Shown here one piece after another: positions 30,564 through 40,299 of a stretch of DNA of 64,000 bases. The DNA is taken from the NCBI GenBank assembly GCA_963575745.1, contig CAUYUJ010016476.1:148183-212182 (forward strand), in the 5' to 3' direction. Under the pieces are notes generated by a model. The model did not search any database, was not told the origin of the DNA, and worked only from the letters and a program-made list of their open reading frames with translations. This DNA comes from Prorocentrum cordatum. Taxonomy: Eukaryota; Sar; Dinophyceae; Prorocentrales; Prorocentraceae. A program made the position numbers and the translations under genes. Numbering within the stretch: position 1 is the first letter of the stretch; each line of letters starts with the position of its first letter.

Positions 30564-32626
30564 TCAGGGCGAAACCGGAGAGCCATTTTGCCCAAGAAGT
30601 CTGCGCTTCTGGAGCGGGAGCAGCAAGGCCCACGAATTCAAACGGACCCAGTCCGCGGGGAGCACCTCGTCCACGGCAACCGCACCCATCGCGCGGACAT
30701 CCGCCAGCAAGGCGTCTGCCTGCGCGCGGGGTATGCGCGCGTCGGACATGAGGTCGTCGAAGCCGCTCACAGGCGGCACGCCCGCGTCTGCCCCGACCGG
30801 CGCAGCGGGCGCCGGGCGGAAAACGCCGACGGCGTCGAACTTTGCCGCCTCCCGGACGATCCACGCGGTCATGCACGGAGCACACGAGAGTACGTCCTGC
30901 AAAGAGCCGTCCGACAAGACGGAGGTGAATGGGAACTGCCTCACGCGGTTCTGCATGTGCCGGATGTCCTCCGCACCCACCTTATTCGTCGTCTCCCAGA
31001 GGCCCTCCAGCTTGCCCGTGAAAACGGCGCCGTGGTTCCAGCAGACGTCCTTGTTCCCGTCGTTGAAGGACTGGGAAACCTGGATCTCGGTGTGCTGGCC
31101 GACGAACAGAGACAGGAACAAAGAGACGGGGACGGTCTTCTCGTGGGCGAACTCAACCGGCCGGAAGTCGCCCCAGAAGATGAACCGCTTCGTGCCGCTG
31201 GCCAGGTTCCGGAGTCCAAAGGAGGAGCCCAAGGCAGGCTTGTGCAGAACCCGTTTCGGAGTGAACAAGTCGTCGAAAGGGTAAACTACCCTGCTCTTCC
31301 CGGAATTCGACGGCCCCACCAGGAAGGGCACCCTCGTCGTCTTCTTCGGGCCGACCATCAGAATGTCCCGCAGAGACGCCGCGAGCTCCCGAACGTCGAA
31401 AGAAGCGGCGCTGCGGGAGTGGTCTCCACGGCTGACCTGTACGAGCACGCCGGGCCATGGGGACATGTCTCCTCAGCGCAGCGGCACACGAGCGTCCAAT
31501 CGTCCACCGCCACGAAGGCCGCGTTCTCGCGGGCAGACGCCCACTCCTTCGTCTCCTCAAGGTCCGCCGTCAGCTTGCGCACTCGGCTGCGGACGAACCG
31601 CTGCATGGCCTTCGTCCCGCGGTCCTGGACGTACGCCATCAGGCTGCCCTTCGCCCACAAGTGCTTGGCGATGATGGTCGAGGTCGAGTCTACGAGGTCG
31701 AACGTCGTCTTCGTGCTCATCGCCCCGGCTGCCTTGTCCGTGGCCTCCCGGCGCTTCACCCACACGCCTGCCATGTATGGCTCCTGCGACATCTCGAAGA
31801 GGTCGATGGCGTCGTTCTCGCGCGCGAACCCGGCCCAGTCTGGCTGCCACACCCACGGGGCGTCGTCGACATCTGGTTTGGCTGGGGTCTCCATATACCC
31901 GTACCTCACGGCGCTCCACATTCGCCGGTGGGAACCACAGAAATGGCTCGGCAACAAATGGCGCTCACGCAGAGTGCGCTTGGCCTGCTGGAAACGGCCC
32001 GACCTAGTCAGCTTCGCAGCAACGTGGAAATGGATCGCGCCGTCTTTGTGCTTCTCCTGGAACACCACCGCCATGGACACGAGCGCTTGGCCGTCCGGTT
32101 CCTTCCTAGGGCGGCCGCCCGCGGACCCAGTCGGAATCGGATTGTTGAATGCGTCGGCCACTGTTTTTCCGATGTCCTCCCGGCTCATCGTGCCAAGATC
32201 GCGGTACTGGCGGCCGTCGGGAAGGGTCGCGTCCAGGACGCGCGATATGGTCACCAAGTAGACCCACTGCAACGAGTCCAGCTTCTCGGCCTCAGCCAAC
32301 GCGGTCTCCAGAGGCGACGCGGCGTCCTGGTCGGGCTGCGTTTCCGAAACGACCTCGGTTGTCAGGCTCTTGAACTCGTGCTTGCGTTGGTCCAAAGCAT
32401 GCTCTTGCAAACCGAGTTTCAAAGCGACCTGGCGGCGACACTCACGCAACGAAATGTGTTTCAAGTCCTTGCCTACTAAGACGGCCTTCAAGGCGTCCCG
32501 GATGGCTTTGGTTTCGACGGCCTCGGCGTCCACGCCTGCGGACGGGACTGGGGGAGACGGCACCACGTACCCCGTGTCCGTCTTCTGCCGCAAGCGGCGC
32601 CTCGGCATAGAGGGGTCTGTGAGCAT
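30564..32626 (-). pseudogene. Rep-like HUH/SF3 gene, second full-length copy, frameshifted (unit 2)
   Basis: Aligns end to end with the intact Rep of unit 1 and starts at an equivalent ATG (32,626). The HUH motif (IHFHVAAKL), tyrosine motif, Walker A and FWGDFRP are all present. A 4-base deletion at about 31,418 (GGGAG-TGGTCTCC against GGGAGAAGATGGTCTCC) shifts the frame between the Cys cluster and the helicase, leaving two overlapping halves of 422 and about 300 codons. The extreme C-terminus also differs from unit 1, as its 3' flank is diverged. It is otherwise the same gene, so the break is recent. Confidence 0.85.
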
Positions 32627-32731
32627 TGCAGTGCACGGTACTCCCAGTGACAGGTGCCAAGGTCCGTACGGTTCTCCCTATAAGACTTGAGCCACAAGGC
32701 AGCTGCAGTGGTTTTAAGCACCAATGGCCAT

Positions 32732-32945
32732 GAGCACCAGGACGGCTGCGAGCACCACTTCAAAGCCTGAGAGCACCTCAGAGCTCATTAAGTAAGAACG
32801 GCTTGAGCCGAAGCGCCTGTGGGCGCTACAAGGCTGGTGATCACCGCAACAGCCTCAGAGCACCACAGAACTCGAAAGGACCTCAGAGCACCGCAACAGC
32901 TACAGAGCACCACAGGACGTGAGTCTCAACGTGCCTGCGAGCACC
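32732..32945. promoter_or_regulatory. GAGCACC iterated motifs upstream of Rep (unit 2)
   Basis: Unit 2 counterpart of 23,955-24,168, with the heptamers and their spacing kept. Conservation here is uninformative about function because the duplication is recent. Confidence 0.5.
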
Positions 32946-33196
32946 GACTGGTCAGAGGAAGGGGGAGGGAGGGGGAGGGAAAGGTATGCCCACCAACTGG
33001 ACATCGACGACATTCCCAAGACAACCCAAACAGGCGCTGGAACTGCCAAATGGCCCAAGATTGCCCCAAAACCTGTCTGGGTCGGAGCGGGAAAACCGAT
33101 GCAACTTGTCCCAAGAGTGCAAGCGAGGCCGATTCCCTCTCCCTGAATCCACCGCACTCCGAGGGCTCTGGAAGCGGGGGGCGGAGGGGTGGAGAG

Positions 33197-33831
33197 GACT
33201 TGGGGGTTCTGGAGGGTTCTGGAGGTTTTGGGAAGTCCTCCGAAAGTAGAAAGAGTTTGGGAGGGTTCCCGAGGATTTGGGAGCAGTGCGAGGGTTTCGG
33301 ATGTATGGGGAGTTGTGGAGGTTTTGGGGGGAGCGCGGAGGGGTTAGAAGGTAGGGGGGGGTTCTGGAGGGTTTGGAGGTTTTGGGAAGTCTTCCAAAAG
33401 TTTAGGGGGTGTGGGAGGGTTCCGGAGGATTTGGGAGCAGTGCGAACGAGGGTTTCGGATGCATGGGGGTGGGGGGTGGGGGGAGGAGGTATGGGAGGGT
33501 TCTGGAGGGTTCTGGAGGTTTTGGGAAGTCTTCTGAAAATTTAGGGGGGTTGGGAGGGTTCCGGAGGATTTGGGAGCAGTGCGAGGGTTTCGGATGCATG
33601 GGGGTGGGGGGTGGGGGGAGTGCGGAGGGGTTAGGAGGTATGGGAGGGTTCTGGAGGGTTCTGGAGGTTTTGGGAAGTCTTCCGAAAATTTAGGGGGGGT
33701 GGGAGGGTTCCGGAGGATTTGGGAGCAGTGCGAGGGTTTCGGATGTATGGGGAGTTGTGGAGGTTTTAGGGGGAGCGCGGAGGGGTTAGGAGGTATGGGA
33801 GGGTTCTGGAGGGTTCTGGAGGTTTTGGGAG
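33197..33831. repeat. Expanded GGAGGGTTCTGGAGG minisatellite (unit 2)
   Basis: About four copies of the ~150-bp unit, against 1.3 in unit 1, which adds about 440 bp. This accounts for most of the length difference between the two array units. Confidence 0.9.
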
Positions 33832-33850
33832 GTCTCCAATAGCTTCGCTG

Positions 33851-33965
33851 TCGATTTCAAGATCGATCTCACGATCAATATCACTATCGATCTCACTTTC
33901 GATTCCACGGTCGACCTTAAGATATATCTCAAAATCCACGATCGATCTCAGAATCGAGCTCACGA
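33851..33965. repeat. 12-bp iterated repeat (unit 2)
   Basis: Counterpart of 24,632-24,746, almost identical. The following 33,970-34,520 and 34,520-35,052 match the unassigned unit 1 regions. Confidence 0.75.
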
Positions 33966-35061
33966 AATCCGCAACAAATTCAGTGGGGCGCCGGAACATA
34001 CGAAGATTGTATAATCGTAGAAAACCAATAACATTGCACAGAATCGGACTCTCCAGGTGCTCTCCAGGTGCACTCCCGGTCAAGCGGCCGCCTCGCGACA
34101 GGGCGACGCGACCCTGCGGGTGTCTGAAGGGCGATGATAATGGCAATGCCAATGGAGGGAGAGCGGGAGGCAGGGAGGGAGCGCAAGCGGCGGCCCACAT
34201 TGCCAGGAATCGGTGCTCTCGCCTCCGCGCCGGTCAATCCTCGCAAGGGGGCGCGCAGAGTCCTGAGAAGAAAAATCAAAACAACAAAAATATATATAAA
34301 AAACAATTCCCCCTTTTGGGACGCCGAATTTTCCACCCGGCTGCCCTGGCCCCCTGGGGGTCCCCCATTGCAATCTACCCCTGTTGTCCGAAAACAACAA
34401 AAAACAAACAAGTTTCGTTTACGTGTCCTTCCCTGCTCCAATTCAATACCCCTCACAGACTCCGAACCCTCCCTCGGGCAGCGGGGACTACTCCGTCAAT
34501 CCACGAGAACAATTAAATCTCTGCGGGAAATCTCGGGGGTGTGTGCTTACCAAGCTTGGGAAGGTAGCGCGCCGTGAATGGGGCTGGGGAAGGTCAGTGC
34601 CTGGCCGTAGGCCGTCCGGTCCGGACACGTGATCAAAAAAACGACGGGGGGGGGGAAAGCGTGGCCAGCGCGACGGCGAGAGCGCCATTCCGACGTCCAC
34701 GTGCAACCCTGTGGTACGTAACGGGCCCACAAAGAAAACGGCTCCGACACGAGCGAGGGATCCATGTCCAAACATATTTTCTCGGAGTGTACGCCTGGGG
34801 CGTCCGCCGTCGACATGGACGCGGGTCCTGGCGCGGTTCGGTCTGGCCCGGCAAAAGCCTCGGCGCCTGGGCGGGCGTGCGCAAGCCTCCCCGATAGGGA
34901 GGAGAGAGGAACACGCTGTGACCAGCGCGACGGCGAGGGTGCCATTCCGACCAGCGACCCGAACACGGCGAACTTCGCCCACGACCCGCGCTCGCGACCT
35001 GCGACACGACGCGCGCCCCGCGCCCGCCACCCGTCTACGATCCGTCTGGCCTGGCGGCCCC

Positions 35062-35306
35062 AACTAGAGCACAACCTAGAGCACAACCTAGAGCACAACC
35101 TAGAGCACAACCTAGAGCACAACTCATGAAGGTATATATTTTCATAGAAAAAATGGCACTCAACCTTCCCAAATCAAAAAAGAATCAATACTTTCTTTAT
35201 TTTCGAACGCGAATGCGTGCCAGACTACCATGAAATGAGTTGTGCTCTAGGTTGTGCTCTAGGTTGCTCTAGGTTGTGCTCTAGTTGTGCTCTAGTTGTG
35301 CTCTAA
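35062..35306. mobile_element. Fold-back MITE with tandem-repeat ends, 9-bp TSD (unit 2)
   Basis: Counterpart of 25,814-26,060, with GGCGGCCCC at 35,053-35,061 and 35,307-35,315. The right arm has lost two bases in one repeat. Confidence 0.85.
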
Positions 35307-35512
35307 GGCGGCCCCTGGGATAAGCGGTCGCCTGCCCTCCCCGCCCCCGGACCTTCAATCCGACGGAATTGGCTTTCCTCCGTGTTTGGTAGAAGTGGCA
35401 TAACGCACCGCCAACAAGTCACGAAGGCAAGCGCTGTTGGTCGCAGCACCGGCCGCGAGCTCCACGTTGCAAGCGCCGGGCAACGCGCCCTGCCGCCTCC
35501 TCCGCCGCGGGC

Positions 35513-35609
35513 CAGACGCGCGGGCAACGCGTTGCACGATGTTCTGGACACACGTGCAAACGACATGAAGCCGCAATGATACGCAGGCTGTGTCCCGCGC
35601 GGGCCTGCA
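35513..35609. repeat. 97-bp direct repeat, left copy (unit 2)
   Basis: Same repeat as 26,267-26,363. Confidence 0.9.
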
Positions 35610-36630
35610 GCAAGGCCCACGAATTCAAACGGACCCAGTCCGCGGGGAGCACCTCGTCCACGGCAACCGCACCCATCGCGCGGACATCCGCCAGCAAGGC
35701 GTCTGCCTGCGCGCGGGGTATGCGCGCGTCGGACATGAGGTCGTCGAAGCCGCTCGCAGGCGGCACGCCCGCGTCTGCCCCGACCGGCGCAGCGGGCGCC
35801 GAGCGGAAAACGCCGACGGCGTCGAACTTTGCCGCCTCCCGGACGATCCACGCGGTCATGCACGGAGCACACGAGAGTACGTCCTGCAAAGAGCCGTCCG
35901 ACAAGACGGAGGTGAATGGGAACTGCCTCGCGTGGTTCTGCATGTGCTGGATGTCCTCCGCACCCACCTTATTCGTCGTCCCCCAGAGGCCCTCCAGCTT
36001 GCCCGTGAAAACGGCGCCGTGGTTCCAGCAGACGTCCTTGTTCCCGTCGTTGAAGGATTAGGAAACCTGGATCTCGGTGTGCTGGCCGACGAACAGAGAC
36101 AGGAACAAAGAGACGGGGACGGTCTTCTCGTGGGCGAACTCAACCGGCCGGAAGTCGTCCCAGAAGATGAACCGCTTCGTGCCGCTGGCCAGGTTCCGGA
36201 GTCCAAAGGAGGAGCCCAAGGCAGGCTTGTGCAGAACCCGTTTCGGAGTGAACAAGTCGTCGAAAGGGTAAACCACCGTGCTCTTCCCGGAATTCGACGG
36301 CCCCACCAGGAAGGGCACCCTCGTCGTCTTCTTCGGGCCGACCATCAGAATGTCCCGCAGAGACGCCGCGAGCTCCCGAACGTCGAAAGAAGCGGCGCTG
36401 CGGGAGAAGATGGTCTCCACGGCTGACCTGTACGAGCACGCCGGGCCATGGGGACATGTCTCCTCAGCGCAGCGGCACACGAGCGTCCAATCGTCCACCG
36501 CCTCGAAGGCCGCGTTCTCGCGGGCAGACGCCCACTCCTTCGTCTCCTCAAGGTCCGCCGTCAGCTTGCGCACTCGGCTGCGGACGAACCGCTGCATGGT
36601 CTTCGTCCCGCGGTCCTGGACGTACGCCAT
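35610..36630 (-). pseudogene. Helicase-only Rep fragment (unit 2), one premature stop
   Basis: The same boundaries as the unit 1 fragment but better preserved: the frame is open from the upstream right-hand repeat through the Cys cluster, Walker A and FWDDFRP, and is then cut by a TAA (36,058-36,060) where the intact Rep has a Gln codon in QVSQSFNDG. The open frame begins upstream at 37,035, so as sequence it is a chimera: an unrecognised ~135-codon N-terminus ending SCNALPARL, joined directly to MAYVQDRGTK of Rep. The HUH nuclease is absent. Confidence 0.8.
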
Positions 36631-36727
36631 CAGACGCGCGGGCAACGCGTTGCACGATGTTCTGGACACACGTGCAAACGACATGAAGCCGCAATGATAC
36701 GCAGGCTGTGTCCCGCGCGGGCCTGCA
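36631..36727. repeat. 97-bp direct repeat, right copy (unit 2)
   Basis: Same repeat as 27,363-27,459. It forms the junction between the chimeric N-terminus and the Rep helicase. Confidence 0.9.
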
Positions 36728-37053
36728 CTAAGGCAAACGCGCGTAAAGCGCAGGAGTCGCGAGCACCGCAGGGCCCTCGCCATGGGCAGCCGAGCACCTC
36801 CCGAAAGGCAGGGATGGAACAGTAGCAGCACGGCTACGATTTTCAAGTCTACGGATCCACGACACGTTTCTCGGTGCATGCGCTGCGGCAGGAATTCTGA
36901 AATCTCTCGGCGGTCACTGAGGAAAAATCCGCTCTGGCAGAGGCCGAGCCGCCGATTCGGCTGGCTCCCCGGCCGCGGCTGGAAAAATTGCGTCGTGGCA
37001 AAGACCGTGCCGCCGACTCGGCTGATCAGCGCCAACGCTCCCGGGCCGCAGGC

Positions 37054-38593
37054 TCAATCGCTCGGGATCCTGCCTCCCTCGGCCACGACGACCTCCGCCG
37101 CCTTCGTCTTCATCTTAGCCACGGCTGCCCTGATGACGCTCTTCGGGATGCCCATGGCGACGCGCCTGAGGCGCGCCTTGTAAGCGCTCTGAGACTCGTT
37201 GGCCGGCGCGCTCTGCTCTGCCATTCGCCGGTTGACCTCCGCCCAGAGGAAGTAGTCGAGGGGGTTCAAGTCCGGGGAATACTTGGGTAACTTGATGGGG
37301 GGGATCTTGAGGCCCCGCCTGAGAGCGACCGAGCGGGGTCGACCGGGGCGCGAGCGGCGGGCGATCAAGAGCGGGCGCCGACTGGCGGGGCGATCGCCAG
37401 ACGGGGCCCGACTCGAACTCGCGGCCGCCGCGGTGGCGCGCCAACTAAGGGGGCCGCTTGCAGTCAACGGCCTTCTTGCTCTTGTACCCCGTGGGGTCGT
37501 TATCCTCCAGGATGCGGAAGGCGCGGCGCCCCTTCCGGCAACGGCGAAGCGCGGGAGCGAGGACGCCCGCGTAGAAATCGCAGGCTGCGTCGGCGCACCA
37601 CAGGGTGGGCAGGTAGTGCCAGACGCGGACCTTGTTGTTCACGATGGCTGCGGCCACGTGAACCTTGGCGCCTGGGTTCACCCTGTTCCGGTTCCCCTTC
37701 GGCTTCGTGAAAGGCTTGAGGACCTCGGGGGAGGGCCCGGCCAGCCGGCCCCCCGCCCGGCCCCCCCCCCCGCCCCTCGCATCCGAAAGAAACTACGCCA
37801 ATAAGAACCCTCATACCAGAAAGAAACGACGCCAAGAAAAACATGTCCGATCGCCTGGACGGGGCCGATCAGACCCGATCAGACTTGGATCGCAGACATG
37901 GATCGGGGCAACGATCGGGGGCGGAATCGGCATCTCGACTTCGGCGGCCCGGCGGCCCCCGCCCCCAGCCCCTGGGATCGCGCTCGGGACCGAGAGTCGC
38001 GCCCCCTCTGCCTTGGTGCGAAGGTGGCCGCGAACGCGATTCTTCTTTGCGTGCGTCTTCGCCCGCTTGGTCATGGGGATGGGGGGCACCTTATTGTCGA
38101 TGATGGCATCGACCTGGTGCGTGAAATAATTGCCCGGGAGCCGCTTCCACCCCGAACGCGCGGCCACGCGCTCCTCCGCCTCCGCGGAGCCGCGGAGCGG
38201 CTCCGCGCGGGGAGCGCGCCAGGTGACCCCGAGGCGCTTGAAGTGCCTGGAGGCCGTGCCCTTGTGGACGTCGGAGACCCGCGCGGCCTTCATCACGTCC
38301 TTGAGGTGAATCTCGGCCTCGCCCTTGGCCGCCCGAATCAAACGAACCCGCGCGTTGTTCAAGGCGCGGAGCTTGACGGCCGTGAGCTCGGGCTTGCGGC
38401 CGCGAGTCTCCGCTGGGCCACGCCTGTGCGTGGCGCCCCGGAGGGCCCGGCGGACGGTCGTCAAATCCGGCCCAGTCTCGTCGAGGGACTCACGGGTCCG
38501 ACTAACGAGGTCGCGTATCTCCACCGGGGTCTTCCCAGCGGCGTAGAGCGAGAAGCAGAGGTCGAGCTCCCTCTTGCTGAGGTGGGGCGCCAT
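37054..38593 (-). CDS. Mariner-type DDD transposase with two introns (unit 2)
   Basis: Second copy of the transposase, exactly 9,268 bp downstream of the first. Exons 38,593-38,003, 37,723-37,455 and 37,318-37,054 again total 1,125 nt and stay open. Both GC donors and AG acceptors are preserved. Differences from copy 1 are a few substitutions (for example ITPIKF to IPPIKL before SPDLNPLD, and VFPIP to VPPIP after the first Asp). All three catalytic Asp are present, so both copies could be functional if spliced. Position and orientation relative to the MITE are the same as in unit 1. Confidence 0.75.
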
Positions 38594-38902
38594 CTGGGCC
38601 CGCGACCGAAAAAGGGGTCAGATGGCCTCGGGGCGGGGCGAGGCCGTTGCTGCGGTGGCGACTGAGCCGAAACAGCTGCGCCAGGTGAACGGAAGGCTTG
38701 TCGATGTGACCGGAGCACGCGGCGGCGTTCATAGTCTGGCGTCGCTCTTGACGCCGCCCTCAAGACGGGCGGCTTCGGGCAGCCTCAAAGTCCTTGCAGG
38801 GCGCCAACAGGAGAGCGCAACCCGTTGGGCAGCGGGGAGGGGCCAGTCTTGCAACGCAACCCATGCAGATGCCCGTAGCCGAAGATGCCATGGCAAATGA
38901 GT

Positions 38903-39141
38903 CCGCCGTTTGCGAAATAAACGCCCACGTGTGGAAGTACCGAGATCCCCGCCCCGCGCCCCGCATTTCAATGTTGGCCACCGAACACGCCGAAGGGGAG
39001 TGCGAAGCGTTGCGAAATAAACGCCCACTTATGTTGGACTGCCCAGCCCTCCCCGTCAACCTTGAAATACGGGGGAAAGGGGGCGTGCTTCGACGTCTTG
39101 TTTTCGATCCCTAAGATGGGCGCTTATTTCGCAAACGGCGG
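38903..39141. mobile_element. 239-bp MITE, copy 3 (right end of array)
   Basis: Same element. The left flank is GAGT, as in copy 2. The right flank TA (39,142-39,143) leads straight into LINE sequence. Confidence 0.9.
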
Positions 39142-39143
39142 TA

Positions 39144-40037
39144 CTATTCAGATCATGCCCCTCTCAAGTTCGAGGTCCGACCCCAGGTTCTCCGCGCCCC
39201 TCGATGTCGACCTCGTTCCCGGCCCTGCCCTGCGTCCACGGCTCGTCGACCCTTCTCGGACCGACCCCAGCAAGCCCAATTCGCCTCTCCCGCCGATATC
39301 GGGATTCCCAGCGCACCCCCAGCAGCCATTGGGTCGTACTTGTCTGGCCTCGCCGATCCTCATCTTGTGACGCCAGCAGTCAGTTCCGCGCCTCTCAAGC
39401 CGGCGGTGTTGGCCGACGTCCAGGCCGCGTGCCGCGGGCTGAAGTCGCGCGCCGACATGGACCCCCAAGATAAGAGAGCCCAAGTGAAAGCCATGACACA
39501 ACACATCAAACCTCATAAACGACAGTGCGACAGGGCTCAACTTACTTGGGAATTTCAGGGAGGAAGAAAAACACAGCGGGTTCAGACTACAGCATTGGAG
39601 GTGGATGGGGAGGTTGCGGAGGATCGGTGGAAGTGGGAGGGGGCGCTTCAGATACACGGGGCGACGGCCATGTCGTGTGCGCAGTCTCGCCCAGAGCAGC
39701 TCTCTTTATTACGGCGCCCGCGGGAACGGGCCAACGCGTCGCGTCGGCCAGCGCCGAAGCTCTCTTTTGCTGTCGTGCTGAGAGCGAGAGCCCGCCTCCG
39801 CGGGGGGGGGGGGATCGTGCGGGCCCGACGGATGTGCATCCGAATTGTTGTTGAAATCACTTGCGTGGAGATCTGTCCGTCATATCTACACCACATTCCT
39901 CTCCATCTATCTCGCGTGCTCTCCGACTCCAGATATTTGGCGACAGGTCCTCATTACTCCGATGCCCAAGGTGCCGACGTTGCGATCATTGGATGAGACA
40001 CGCTCAACCGTTGTTGCCAATTGTCTTGCCGAATGGC
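39144..40037 (+). pseudogene. LINE: end of endonuclease, linker and start of reverse transcriptase
   Basis: Opens with YSDHAPLKFEV, the SDH signature that closes an EEP nuclease. Removing the array and one TA joins it in frame to the upstream part. A long linker follows (39,340-39,700), with frameshifts near the G-run at about 39,805. RT homology begins around GPDGCASELL (39,818 on) and continues through PDIWRQVLITPMPKV (~39,930-39,970) and SLDETRSTVVANCLAEW, matching the proline-lysine and Asp-x-Arg blocks of LINE RTs. It is cut at 40,037 by the LTR retrotransposon. Confidence 0.7.
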
Positions 40038-40234
40038 GTGAATAGAATCCGTGTAATACCCTCATATATACTCCTTATCCTCACCTCTCCTGCGCTTGGC
40101 CGTTTGGGCTCAGGTATTGGGACATATCGATCAGACCTTTGATCGTGCAGGAGGGAAAAAACATCCATCTATCCCTCCTTCCCTCTACCAGCGGATCAGG
40201 GGTTCTGTGCCCTTGTACTTCAACCCCATTCACA
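40038..40234 (+). repeat. 5' LTR
   Basis: About 196 bp. It contains a CATATATACT TATA-like stretch (about 40,060) and a GGCCGTTTGGGCTCAGGTAT segment. By eye it differs from the 3' LTR by about six substitutions and one single-base indel (~97% identity). Ends are the inverted pair GTGAAT/ATTCAC. Confidence 0.9.
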
Positions 40235-40299
40235 GGTTACCAGCCCTTTAAAGCTCACTGTTCATCGAACCCCGCGTCGCGACCTCGCACGCGGCCTCG

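Larger units (their letters stand above)
20829..39141. mobile_element. 18.3-kb tandem array: MITE - unit 1 - MITE - unit 2 - MITE
   Basis: Bounded by TA on each side (20,827-20,828 and 39,142-39,143), a Tc1/mariner-type target duplication in the LINE. It contains three co-oriented 239-bp MITEs (20,829, 29,635, 38,903) separated by two head-to-tail copies of the same cargo. The period is 8,806 bp and then 9,268 bp, and most of the difference is a minisatellite expansion of about 440 bp. The inner MITE junctions are identical in both units (GAGT on the left, TACCCCCC on the right). They differ from the outer flanks, which match the LINE. All the recognisable genes inside lie on the minus strand. 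Confidence 0.85.
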
